From Clostridia bacterium (GTDB lineage Bacteria; Bacillota; Clostridia; Christensenellales; Borkfalkiaceae): a stretch of 29,899 bases of DNA. The stretch's first letter is position 1, and each line of letters opens with the position of its first letter. The notes under the pieces were generated by a model. It did no database searches. It was given only the letters and a program-made list of their open reading frames with translations, and was not told the DNA's origin. Positions 7,156 through 14,635 of the stretch are shown here, piece by piece. The translations under genes were made by a program, and so were the position numbers. The stretch is from the NCBI GenBank assembly GCA_900767815.1, contig CAAGAM010000166.1, positions 1 to 29,899 on the forward strand, read 5' to 3'.

Positions 7156-7816
7156 GAGCGGCGAAAGAATCGTTTTCGATAATTTTTCCGCGGAATTTAA
7201 AGACGGAAAAGTAACCGCCGTTATGGGTAGTTCCGGTATAGGAAAAACGACGCTTTTAAATTGTATTGCGAAACTTACCGATTATGACGGCGAAATCGCG
7301 GGAGTCGGCAGCTCGGCATACGTCTTTCAGGAAGACAGGCTTATTCCCGATAAAACCGTTTACGATAATATAGATTTCGTCATGCAGACGGAAGACGCGG
7401 ATGAGAGAAAAAAGAGAATTAAAAACGCTCTTTCCGTAACCGAACTTCTTTCCGAGGCTTTCAGATATCCCTCCGAGCTTTCGGGCGGACAAAGAAAAAG
7501 GGTGTCTCTTGCCAGGGCTTTTGCAAGCGGCAGAGAACTTATGCTTTTAGACGAACCGTTATCATCGTTGGATATAGGATTGAAATTCAGAATATTCGAC
7601 GTAATGAAAAAGGTTTTTAAAAGCGATTCGAAAACGGTAATTATGGTAACTCATGACGTAGACGAAGCGTTGACTTTGGCGGATGAAATCGTGATTATCG
7701 AAAAAAGCGGTGTGGTTTATCGAAAGGAGTTTTCGACCGATTTGTTCGATCGGGATATTACTGACGATGAATGTAACCGGATAAGAAAAGAAATCATAGA
7801 AATTTTAAAAGCTTAA
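7118..7816 (+). CDS. ABC transporter ATP-binding protein, SsuB/ThiZ-like
   Basis: 232 residues with a full set of ATPase motifs: Walker A GSSGIGKTT at about residues 36-44, Q-loop VFQEDRLIP at about 69-77, signature LSGGQRKRVSLARA at about 124-137, Walker B LMLLDEP at about 144-150, D-loop SSLD and H-loop THD at about 187-189. The LSGGQRKR form and short length fit the nitrate/sulfonate/taurine or thiamine-precursor import family. AAGGGG (about 7102-7107) precedes the ATG, which lies inside the permease gene (38-nt overlap). It is the last gene of the operon; the hairpin at 7832-7867 follows. Confidence 0.9.
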   Translation: MVVKKLCKRYRTESGERIVFDNFSAEFKDGKVTAVMGSSGIGKTTLLNCIAKLTDYDGEIAGVGSSAYVFQEDRLIPDKTVYDNIDFVMQTEDADERKKRIKNALSVTELLSEAFRYPSELSGGQRKRVSLARAFASGRELMLLDEPLSSLDIGLKFRIFDVMKKVFKSDSKTVIMVTHDVDEALTLADEIVIIEKSGVVYRKEFSTDLFDRDITDDECNRIRKEIIEILKA

Positions 7817-7831
7817 TAAAAGTAAAAACAT

Positions 7832-7867
7832 AAGCCGCTTCGGAATCCGAAAATTCCGAAGCGGCTT
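7832..7867. terminator. 15-bp perfect hairpin between convergent ABC and leuS genes
   Basis: AAGCCGCTTCGGAAT (7832-7846) and its exact complement (7853-7867) flank a 6-nt loop. On the minus strand it is followed by a T-rich stretch (TATGTTTTTACTTTT), so it should terminate leuS. On the plus strand the tail is A-rich, so termination of the ABC operon there is less certain. Confidence 0.75.
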
Positions 7868-7889
7868 AAAAAATACATAAAATTAAGGT

Positions 7890-10325
7890 TTAACCTTTAA
7901 CGATAAAGTTGACGAGTCTGCCTTTGACAACGACGGCTTTAACGATTTGTTTTCCTTCAACCAGTTTAGCAATGGTTTCGTTTGCAAGCGCGATTGATTT
8001 TATTTCGTCTTCATCTGCGTCTTTGGAAACGTTAATCTTTGCTTTAACCTTGCTGTTTAACTGAACGGCAAGTTCGATTTCGTCTTTAACGAGCGCGTTC
8101 TCGTCGCAAACGGGGTATTCTTCGAGAAATACCGATTTCTTGTTTCCGCGTTGCGACCAGAGTTCTTCCGCAAAGTGCGGAGCGCACGGCGCGAGAAGAA
8201 GAATAAGAGTGTCGGTTGTCTTTCTCAATATATCGTCTCTTCTGCCTTCGATACCGTCGTATTTATAAATCGCCGTAACGAATTCCATAAGCCTTGCAAT
8301 CGCCGTATTGAATGAAAAATTGTTCATATCTCTGTCAACGTTTTTTACGCAATAAGCTTCGGCGTAGAGAAGTTCTTTTTCGTCTTTTCCGAGTGGAATA
8401 TCCGTGTTAAACGGCTTATAGCCGCTTGTTTTTGTTATGATGCGTTCAACTCTCTCGACAAATTTCGCGAGCGATTTAATTCCGTTATCGTCCCACGGAC
8501 CGCCGGCGGTGTAGTCGAATCCGAACATAAGGTACATTCTGAAAACGTCCGAACCGTAGGTGTCGATGTATGAGTCGGGCGAAACGACGTTTCCTCTCGA
8601 TTTGCTCATTCTCATTCCGTCCGGCCCTAAAATTATCCCTTGATGGGTGAGTGATTTAAACGGTTCGTCGAAATTGAGATAACCCATATCGCGGAGCGCT
8701 TTCGTTATGAATCGAGCGTACAGAAGATGCATGCACGCATGTTCGGGTCCGCCAACGTATTTATCGACGGGAAGCATTTTGTTTATAATCTCGGGGTTAA
8801 ACGGCATTTCGGCGTTTTTGCTGTCCGGATATCTGAGGTAATACCAACTCGAACATACGAAAGTGTCGAGCGTGTCGGGGTCTCTCTGTGCTTTTCCGCC
8901 GCATTTCGGGCATGTCGTATTCATAAACGATTCGCATTTGGCGAGCGGTGATTTCCCGTCCGGGCGGAATTCGACGTCTTTCGGGAGAAGTACCGGTAAA
9001 TCCTTATAGGGAACGGGAACCGCGCCGCATTTTTCGCAGTGAACAACGGGGATAGGCGCGCCCCAGTATCTTTGTCTCGAAACGAGCCAGTCGCGAAGCC
9101 TGTAATTGACCTTGTGTTGACCCTTCGATTCGGCGAAGAGTCTGTTCAGAATGGCTTTTCTGCCTTCTTCCGAACTAAGTCCGTCATATTCGCCGCTGTT
9201 TACGAGAATTCCGTCTTCTACGTAGGGAAGTATCGTTTCGCCGTGCGGATTCTGAATAACGACGTTGACGGGCATATCGTACTTTTTGGCGAAGAGGAAA
9301 TCTCTCGCGTCGTGAGCGGGAACGCCCATAACCGCGCCTGTTCCGTAGGAGTATAAAACGTAATCCGCGGCGAAGATCGGAACTTTTTTATCCGTTAACG
9401 GGTTGATAGCGTATGCGCCGATGAAAACGCCCGTCTTTTCTCTCGAAGTGGAAAGCCTTTCGATTTCGTCGGTTTTGGAAGTGTCTTCGATATATTTCAG
9501 AACGTCCGCCTCGCGGTCTTTGGTCATGAGTTTTTTAACGAGGGGGTGTTCGGGCGCAAGAACTACGTAAGAAACGCCGAAAAGAGTGTCCGCGCGGGTG
9601 GTGAAAATTTTGAATTCGTCTCCGCTTTCCGTTTTGAAAAGGATTTCTCCGCCCGTGGATTTTCCTATCCAGTTGCGCTGCATGGCTTTGGTTTTTTCGG
9701 GCCAGTCGAGTCCGTCGAGTTTGTCGAGGAGTTCTTCCGCGTACGCGGTTATTTTGAAGAACCACTGCGTAAGGTCGCGCTTGACGACCTGCGTTCCGCA
9801 TCTTTCGCAATGCCCGTCGGTAACCTGTTCGTTTGCAAGCACCGTGTTGCAGCTCGGGCACCAGTTTACGGGTGCTTCCTTTCTGTAAGCAAGCCCGTTT
9901 TCGTAAAGTTTAAGGAATAACCACTGCGTCCACTTATAGTAATCGGGCATACAGGTTTTGATTTCTGCCGACCAATCGAACATCGCGCCCATTTTTTTAA
10001 GCTGACCTTCCATCGTCGCGATGTTTTCGAGTGTGGAAATTTCGGGATGAACGCCCGTTTTGATTGCGTAGTTTTCTGCGGGCAAACCGAATGCGTCGAA
10101 CCCCATCGGTTCGAACACTTCATAGCCCTTCATTTTTTTATATCTTGCAAAACTGTCGGTTAGTCCGTAATTATACCAGTGACCTAAATGCAGTTTGGAT
10201 GCGGAAGGGTAGGAAAACATTTCGAGACAGTAAAACTTCTTGTCTATGTTCTTTTTATTGAAAGTATAAAGTTTTTCTTTTTCCCATTTCTGTTGCCATT
10301 TGGCTTCGACGGATTTCATATCCAT
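7890..10325 (-). CDS. leuS: Leucine--tRNA ligase
   Basis: 811 residues, within the normal range for bacterial LeuRS. It charges tRNA-Leu in the cytoplasm. The class-I signatures are both present: HLGHW at residues 46-50 and MSKS in GMRMSKSRGN at about 570-575. The CP1 editing domain shows the T-rich TTRADTLFGV and GVPAHDARDF motifs used to hydrolyse mischarged tRNA. Two Cys clusters (WCPSCNTV/CERCG and CEKCG/CPKCG) look like zinc-binding modules of this subfamily, and the anticodon-binding C-terminal region with the IVKAVVVKGRLVN end is complete. The start is supported by AAGGAGGAG on the coding strand (10340-10332). I saw no T-box signature upstream. A candidate promoter lies at 10378-10406. 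Confidence 0.97.
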   Translation of the reverse strand: MDMKSVEAKWQQKWEKEKLYTFNKKNIDKKFYCLEMFSYPSASKLHLGHWYNYGLTDSFARYKKMKGYEVFEPMGFDAFGLPAENYAIKTGVHPEISTLENIATMEGQLKKMGAMFDWSAEIKTCMPDYYKWTQWLFLKLYENGLAYRKEAPVNWCPSCNTVLANEQVTDGHCERCGTQVVKRDLTQWFFKITAYAEELLDKLDGLDWPEKTKAMQRNWIGKSTGGEILFKTESGDEFKIFTTRADTLFGVSYVVLAPEHPLVKKLMTKDREADVLKYIEDTSKTDEIERLSTSREKTGVFIGAYAINPLTDKKVPIFAADYVLYSYGTGAVMGVPAHDARDFLFAKKYDMPVNVVIQNPHGETILPYVEDGILVNSGEYDGLSSEEGRKAILNRLFAESKGQHKVNYRLRDWLVSRQRYWGAPIPVVHCEKCGAVPVPYKDLPVLLPKDVEFRPDGKSPLAKCESFMNTTCPKCGGKAQRDPDTLDTFVCSSWYYLRYPDSKNAEMPFNPEIINKMLPVDKYVGGPEHACMHLLYARFITKALRDMGYLNFDEPFKSLTHQGIILGPDGMRMSKSRGNVVSPDSYIDTYGSDVFRMYLMFGFDYTAGGPWDDNGIKSLAKFVERVERIITKTSGYKPFNTDIPLGKDEKELLYAEAYCVKNVDRDMNNFSFNTAIARLMEFVTAIYKYDGIEGRRDDILRKTTDTLILLLAPCAPHFAEELWSQRGNKKSVFLEEYPVCDENALVKDEIELAVQLNSKVKAKINVSKDADEDEIKSIALANETIAKLVEGKQIVKAVVVKGRLVNFIVKG

Positions 10326-10377
10326 AGAAAGCTCCTCCTTGCGGGCGAATTCCGCTATAAAAATATATACGTTTTAT

Positions 10378-10406
10378 ATTCTAACATAAATCGAATTTTT
10401 TTTCCA
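10378..10406 (-). promoter_or_regulatory. Candidate leuS promoter
   Basis: On the minus strand TGGAAA (complement of 10401-10406) and TAGAAT (complement of 10378-10383) are separated by 17 bp. The -35 matches consensus at 4 of 6 positions and the -10 at 5 of 6. It would start transcription about 45 nt before the leuS ATG. Confidence 0.45.
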
Positions 10407-10473
10407 CTTTTTTAAAGGTGTTTGCGACTTAAAAATATATTTTTTTAAAACCTGTCAAAGGGCATAAAAACAT

Positions 10474-10502
10474 ATGACTTTTTTTTTGCGATGTGCTATT
10501 AT
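10474..10502 (+). promoter_or_regulatory. Candidate promoter of the YitT-family gene
   Basis: ATGACT (10474-10479), a 17-bp spacer and TATTAT (10497-10502), with a TG one base before the -10 (extended -10 element). Confidence 0.5.
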
Positions 10503-10510
10503 ATTTCGGG

Positions 10511-10584
10511 TCGGTAAATTAGCCGGGAAATGCCGGTTAATCAAATGATAAATTTGTTGCTTGAAGCGATAGGATTTTTACCGA
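10511..10584 (+). promoter_or_regulatory. Three-way-junction-like leader RNA of the YitT-family gene
   Basis: TCGGTAAA (10511-10518) pairs with TTTACCGA (10577-10584). Inside it are TTAGCCGG/CCGGTTAA (10519-10526 with 10533-10540, one G-U pair) and TTGCT-TGA-AGCGA (about 10556-10568). The fold starts at the predicted transcript 5' end and stops about 20 nt before the ribosome binding site. No known riboswitch consensus is recognised, and there is no terminator, so any control would act on translation or stability. Confidence 0.4.
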
Positions 10585-10614
10585 TAAAAATTACCTGTGG
10601 CTAAAAGGTGATAT

Positions 10615-11685
10615 ATGACACAAGAAAAGAAAAAAAGTGAAAACACCGACGAGGGTGTGGACGAATACAGCTTTTTTCATGAAAAGGAAATCGCAAAATA
10701 TTCGGTTTCCAAAGACGATTGGGTTGTTCCCGAAAATAAAAAAGAAAAACGTTTTTTGTCTTGCATGTATGTGTTTCTTGCCGCGTTCGTGTATGCTGTC
10801 GGTTTCCATTATTTCGTCACGCCGTGTAATTTTGCTCCGGGCGGCATAGGCGGAATCGTTGCGATGGTTCAGTATGTGATGAGCAGCAGCGCCGTTAACC
10901 TTAAAATCGGCGGATACGATTTAAGCTCGTTGTTGTTCGTGTTTTTGAATATTCCGCTTCTTATTCCGGCATATAAGATTCTGACGAAAGAGTTTGTCGT
11001 GAAAACGGCATTCGTCGCGGTGTTTATCGCAATAATAACGTTCACGGTCGATAATCTCGATCCGAATTACGTTTTTTCGATTGCACACAATCAACCTAAG
11101 GCGGCGGATTCGAAAAATATCGAGATGGGAACAAGGCTGTTGTCTTCTGTAGTCGGCGGCGCCGTATGCGGTTTGTCTCTCGCGTTCGCTCTCAAAACGA
11201 ATGCGTCAACGGGCGGCGCGGATATAGTCGGGGCGATGATACAGAAGAAGAATCCGCATAAGAGCGTAGCTTCGATGATATTTGCCGTTAACGCCGTAAT
11301 ACTCGTTGTGTCGTTCTTCGTATACAGAAGAGACCCGCTTCCCGTATTTCTTTCGCTTATTTATATTTTTATCTCCACAAAAACATGCGATTACATTATT
11401 TGCGGCGCGAAAAATGCGCTTAAATATGAAGTTATCACGGAACATGCGGAAGAGATATCCAAGGAAATCATTGAAAAACTCGGTCACGGCGTAACGGTTA
11501 CGCCCGCAGAGGGAATGTTCGAGCATAAAAATAAGGTTTTGCTTATCTGCGTTATCAAACCTCGTCAGACGGTAAAATTTCAGGAAATAATTAACCGTTA
11601 TCCCGAAACGTTCGCATACGTCGGAACCGTAAGCGAAGTAATAGGTAAATTCAACTCGGAAGGCAGAAAAGAGAAAAAGAAATAA
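10615..11685 (+). CDS. YitT family membrane protein (DUF161 with DUF2179 tail)
   Basis: 356 residues. A charged cytoplasmic N-terminus of about 45 residues (more than usual for the family) is followed by about five or six hydrophobic segments typical of YitT/DUF161: FHYFVTPCNFAPGGIGGIV at about 63-81, GGAVCGLSLAFALKTNASTGGADIVG at about 181-206, then a further helix. The C-terminal 80 residues form a DUF2179 domain (GHGVTVTPAEGMF, and YVGTVSEVIGKF near the end), a ferredoxin-like soluble module. The function of YitT proteins is not established. AAAGGTG precedes the ATG. The gene stands alone between a candidate promoter and a strong terminator. Confidence 0.9.
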   Translation: MTQEKKKSENTDEGVDEYSFFHEKEIAKYSVSKDDWVVPENKKEKRFLSCMYVFLAAFVYAVGFHYFVTPCNFAPGGIGGIVAMVQYVMSSSAVNLKIGGYDLSSLLFVFLNIPLLIPAYKILTKEFVVKTAFVAVFIAIITFTVDNLDPNYVFSIAHNQPKAADSKNIEMGTRLLSSVVGGAVCGLSLAFALKTNASTGGADIVGAMIQKKNPHKSVASMIFAVNAVILVVSFFVYRRDPLPVFLSLIYIFISTKTCDYIICGAKNALKYEVITEHAEEISKEIIEKLGHGVTVTPAEGMFEHKNKVLLICVIKPRQTVKFQEIINRYPETFAYVGTVSEVIGKFNSEGRKEKKK

Positions 11686-11695
11686 TTTATTTATA

Positions 11696-11740
11696 AAAAC
11701 GTCCGCGGCTTGCATATGAAGTGTAAGCCGCGGGCGTTTT
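11696..11740 (+). terminator. Intrinsic terminator after the YitT-family gene
   Basis: Arms 11696-11711 and 11725-11740 pair around a 13-nt loop with a GC-rich core (CCGCGGCTT/AAGCCGCGG), one mismatch, and A- and T-rich ends (AAAACG...CGTTTT). Confidence 0.85.
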
Positions 11741-11929
11741 ATAATAACTATGATTTAAAGTCGATGTATAAAAAATAATTATCGGTCGAAAATAATATCG
11801 GCAACCTCGGATAGTCTTTTAAACACAATCACTTGCGGTTACATACTATATAACGAGGGAACGCCGATTAAACCGTAATTTTATGCGACGAGAAATGTTT
11901 CGCGTGAAATCGGGAAGAGAGGATCGATA

Positions 11930-12283
11930 ATGATAAAGAGAGGCGAACTTTATTACGCAGATCTCAGCCCCGTCGTGGGGAGCGAACAGGGCGGCGTAAG
12001 ACCCGTTTTAGTCGTTCAGAACGACGTCGGAAACAAATACAGCCCGACGGTTATCGCCGCGGCAGTTACAAGTAAGCTTACGAAAGCCAGGCTTCCGACG
12101 CATATCGAACTCGACGCGTCCCTTTACGGGCTGAGTAAAAACTCCGTAGTCCTTTTAGAGCAGATACGAACGCTCGATAAGCGCAGGCTTAAAGAGCGTA
12201 TCGGCGAACTTCCTTTAAGCACCATGCAAAAAGTGAACGGCGCGCTGCTTGTGAGCCTGGGATTCGCGGAAAAAACGGTATAA
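11930..12283 (+). CDS. MazF/EndoA-type mRNA interferase (PemK family), no antitoxin beside it
   Basis: 117 residues, about the length of Bacillus EndoA (NdoA), to which it is closely similar in pattern: RGELYYADLSPVVGSEQGG at residues 3-21, RPVLVVQND with the conserved Arg at 24, AAAVTSK, and SVVLLEQIRTLDKRRL at about 73-88. The family cuts mRNA at short specific sites. EndoA homologues in Gram-positives cleave UACAU; specificity here is unknown. The ATG follows AGAGAGGA. The 184 bp upstream, where a MazE-like antitoxin gene would be expected, hold no plausible small gene, so it appears as a solitary toxin gene; its antitoxin may be elsewhere. A terminator separates it from the NAD synthase gene. 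Confidence 0.92.
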   Translation: MIKRGELYYADLSPVVGSEQGGVRPVLVVQNDVGNKYSPTVIAAAVTSKLTKARLPTHIELDASLYGLSKNSVVLLEQIRTLDKRRLKERIGELPLSTMQKVNGALLVSLGFAEKTV

Positions 12284-12288
12284 ATCAT

Positions 12289-12329
12289 GCGCAATAACTC
12301 TTAAAGCGGTGTCTGAAAGAGTTTTGCGC
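12289..12329 (+). terminator. Intrinsic terminator after the mazF-like gene
   Basis: GCGCAA-T-AACTCTT (12289-12302) pairs with AAGAGTTTTGCGC (12317-12329), 13 bp with one bulged T, followed by TTATTTATT. Confidence 0.75.
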
Positions 12330-12359
12330 TTATTTATTGTAAAAATATTATAAAATCGC

Positions 12360-12388
12360 TTTACAAAATTATCCGAAAATGATAAAAT
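12360..12388 (+). promoter_or_regulatory. Promoter of the HTH-NAD synthase gene
   Basis: TTTACA (12360-12365), a 17-bp spacer and TAAAAT (12383-12388), with an extended TG one base upstream of the -10. Both hexamers match consensus at 5 of 6 positions. It overlaps the in-frame ATG at 12387 and so supports the start at 12426. Confidence 0.78.
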
Positions 12389-12425
12389 GAATATATTAAA
12401 TAAATTTACACGAAAGAGGAAAGAA

Positions 12426-14576
12426 ATGCAGGACGTAGTCGAGAGAATCAAAAAGTATAAACAATTGTTTTCAATAACCAGCGAGGAGCTTTCGAAGCGA
12501 AGCGGAATCCCTTTGGGAACGCTTAACAAAATCCTCTCTTCGTCGACGAAAAGTATCAAAACCGAAACCCTGGCGGCAATCGCGAAAGGTTTGGACGTAA
12601 GCGTTAACGACCTTGTCGGCAGAGAGAAAAAACAAGAGGTTTATTCGAGAGCGAGCGTAGATCCGATTTTTTCGTATTGCCGCGTCGCCGCGGTAACGCC
12701 CGACCTTAAAGTGGGCGACGTGGAGAAAAACGCGCAGAGCGTTCTCGACGCGCTCGAAAATTTTTCCGTGAAGCGCGTTAAGGTTCTCGTTTTTCCCGAG
12801 CTTACCCTTTCGGGGTACACCGCGGGGGACTTGTTTTATATGGACGCGCTTTTGCATGCGTGTGAAAAATACCTTGTAAAAATCGCCGATTTTTCTATCA
12901 ATTACGATACGCTCGCATTTGTGGGCGCGCCCCTTAAAAAGGACGGGAAGCTTTATAACTGCGCCGTAGCTATCTGCAAAGGAAAAATCCTCGGCGTCGT
13001 ACCGAAAACGTTTTTGCCTAACTACAACGAGTTTTACGAGAAACGCCAATTCGCTTCTTACGGCGATGAAAACGGGCTTATAACGATTAACGGTAAAGAT
13101 TATCCTTTCGGCAGAAAACTCGTTTTCAGAAACAAAAATTATCCCGATATGAAGGTTGCGGCGGAGATTTGCGAGGACCTCTGGACGGTTAAAAACCCCT
13201 CCGTAGAGCATGCCGTTGCGGGGGCTAACATTATCGTCAATTTATCCGCGAGCGACGAACTTATCGGCAAGGCGGAATACAGAAGGAATCTTTGCTCGAT
13301 GCAGTCGGCAAAGTGCGTCTGCGCTTACGTTTATTCGGACGCGGGCAGCGGCGAATCGTCCACGGATATGGTTTTTTCGGCACATAACATAATAACCGAA
13401 AATGGAAAAGTACTTTCCGAAAGCGAAATTTTCGGCGACGGAATCGCCGTTGCGGACGTGGATATCGGCTTTTTAGAGCATGAAAGAACAAAACTTTTCA
13501 ATTACGATATCAAATGCGAGGAAGGCTATCAGTATATTGATTTCGTTTCCAATATAAATACGGACAGAGTCGAGAGAGATTACGAAAAAACGCCCTTCGT
13601 TCCCGCGGATAAGGGCGAACTCGAAAAGAGAATTAACCTTATAACCGACATTCAGGCGGAAGGGCTTTTAAGAAGAGTTAAACACACTCAGGCAAAAAGT
13701 CTTGTAGTCGGCGTTTCGGGCGGGCTTGACAGTACGCTCGCGCTTTTAATCGCGGCGCGCGCGATGGATAAGCTTAACAGAAAGAGAAAGGATATTCTGG
13801 CGATAAGCATGCCGTGCTTCGGAACGACGGAGAGAACAAAGAGCAATGCGGAAATTTTAAGCGAACAGCTCGGCGTAACTTTCCGCGAGATCGATATAAC
13901 CGATTCCGTAAGAAGTCATTTTAAAGACATCGGACAGAACGAAAAAGTAACCGACGTGACTTACGAAAATTCGCAGGCGAGAGAACGCACGCAGGTTCTT
14001 ATGGATATAGCGAACAAAACCGGAGGACTCGTCGTGGGGACGAGCGATCTTTCCGAACTCGCGCTCGGTTGGGCGACGTATAACGGCGATCATATGTCCA
14101 TGTACGGCGTCAATGCGTCCGTTCCCAAAACGCTCGTAAGGTATATCGTGGGGCATATCGCGGAAAACAGCAAAGGGAAAACCAAAAAAGTTCTTGAAGA
14201 TATCCTTGCAACGCCCGTAAGCCCCGAGCTTATCCCCGCGGAAAACGGCGAGATAAAACAGAAAACCGAGGATATAGTAGGACCTTACGTTCTGCATGAT
14301 TTCTTCCTTTATCATTTCGTGCGTTCGGGCTTTTCTCCCGCTAAAATATTCAAAATCGCCGAAAGAACGTTTAAAGAGGAATTCGATTCGGCGACGATTT
14401 ACAAATGGCTCGAAATTTTCGTCAGGAGATTTTTTGCTCAGCAGTTCAAGCGTTCCTGCCTCCCAGACGGCGTGAAAGTGGGTTCCGTCGCGCTTTCGCC
14501 GAGAGGAGATTGGCGCATGCCGAGCGACGCGAGCGCGGACGTCTTTTTAAAAGATCTTCGCCGCGTAAAACCATAA
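12426..14576 (+). CDS. nadE: Glutamine-dependent NAD(+) synthase with N-terminal XRE-type HTH domain
   Basis: 716 residues in three parts. Residues about 1-65 are an XRE-like helix-turn-helix (SEELSKRSGIPLGTLNKIL, then TLAAIAKGLDVSVNDLV). Residues about 75-345 are a nitrilase-type glutaminase with triad Glu125 (VFPELTLSGY), Lys194 (VPKTFLPNY) and Cys249 (AAEICEDLW); the spacings 69 and 55 equal those of the Mycobacterium tuberculosis enzyme (52, 121, 176 from memory). Residues about 410-716 are the NAD synthetase with P-loop SGGLDS at 431-436. The enzyme amidates nicotinate adenine dinucleotide to NAD using glutamine ammonia. The start at 12426 follows AGAGGAAAG; the ATG at 12387 overlaps the promoter. 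The extra HTH is unusual and suggests NAD-linked gene control, an inference. Confidence 0.93.
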   Translation: MQDVVERIKKYKQLFSITSEELSKRSGIPLGTLNKILSSSTKSIKTETLAAIAKGLDVSVNDLVGREKKQEVYSRASVDPIFSYCRVAAVTPDLKVGDVEKNAQSVLDALENFSVKRVKVLVFPELTLSGYTAGDLFYMDALLHACEKYLVKIADFSINYDTLAFVGAPLKKDGKLYNCAVAICKGKILGVVPKTFLPNYNEFYEKRQFASYGDENGLITINGKDYPFGRKLVFRNKNYPDMKVAAEICEDLWTVKNPSVEHAVAGANIIVNLSASDELIGKAEYRRNLCSMQSAKCVCAYVYSDAGSGESSTDMVFSAHNIITENGKVLSESEIFGDGIAVADVDIGFLEHERTKLFNYDIKCEEGYQYIDFVSNINTDRVERDYEKTPFVPADKGELEKRINLITDIQAEGLLRRVKHTQAKSLVVGVSGGLDSTLALLIAARAMDKLNRKRKDILAISMPCFGTTERTKSNAEILSEQLGVTFREIDITDSVRSHFKDIGQNEKVTDVTYENSQARERTQVLMDIANKTGGLVVGTSDLSELALGWATYNGDHMSMYGVNASVPKTLVRYIVGHIAENSKGKTKKVLEDILATPVSPELIPAENGEIKQKTEDIVGPYVLHDFFLYHFVRSGFSPAKIFKIAERTFKEEFDSATIYKWLEIFVRRFFAQQFKRSCLPDGVKVGSVALSPRGDWRMPSDASADVFLKDLRRVKP

Positions 14577-14589
14577 AATTCAACAATAT

Positions 14590-14623
14590 AAAAATCTTTC
14601 GGAAAATTTTCCGAAAGATTTTT
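14590..14623. terminator. Bidirectional terminator between nadE and the ger operon
   Basis: A perfect 34-bp palindrome (14590-14606 with 14607-14623; core CTTTCGG/CCGAAAG) with A-run and T-run ends on both strands. It serves two convergent genes. Confidence 0.85.
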
Positions 14624-14635
14624 TTAAAAAGAAAA

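Noticed and set aside
10326..10600. T-box leader before leuS
   Set aside because: No AGGGTGG-type T-box sequence or terminator is found on the leuS strand.
12387..12425. Earlier ATG for the NAD synthase
   Set aside because: It overlaps the -10 element and lacks a ribosome binding site; the ATG at 12426 has AGAGGAAAG in front.
12471..13211. 246-residue open frame antisense to nadE
   Set aside because: It mirrors the coding bias of nadE and has no ribosome binding site; it carries no recognisable domain.
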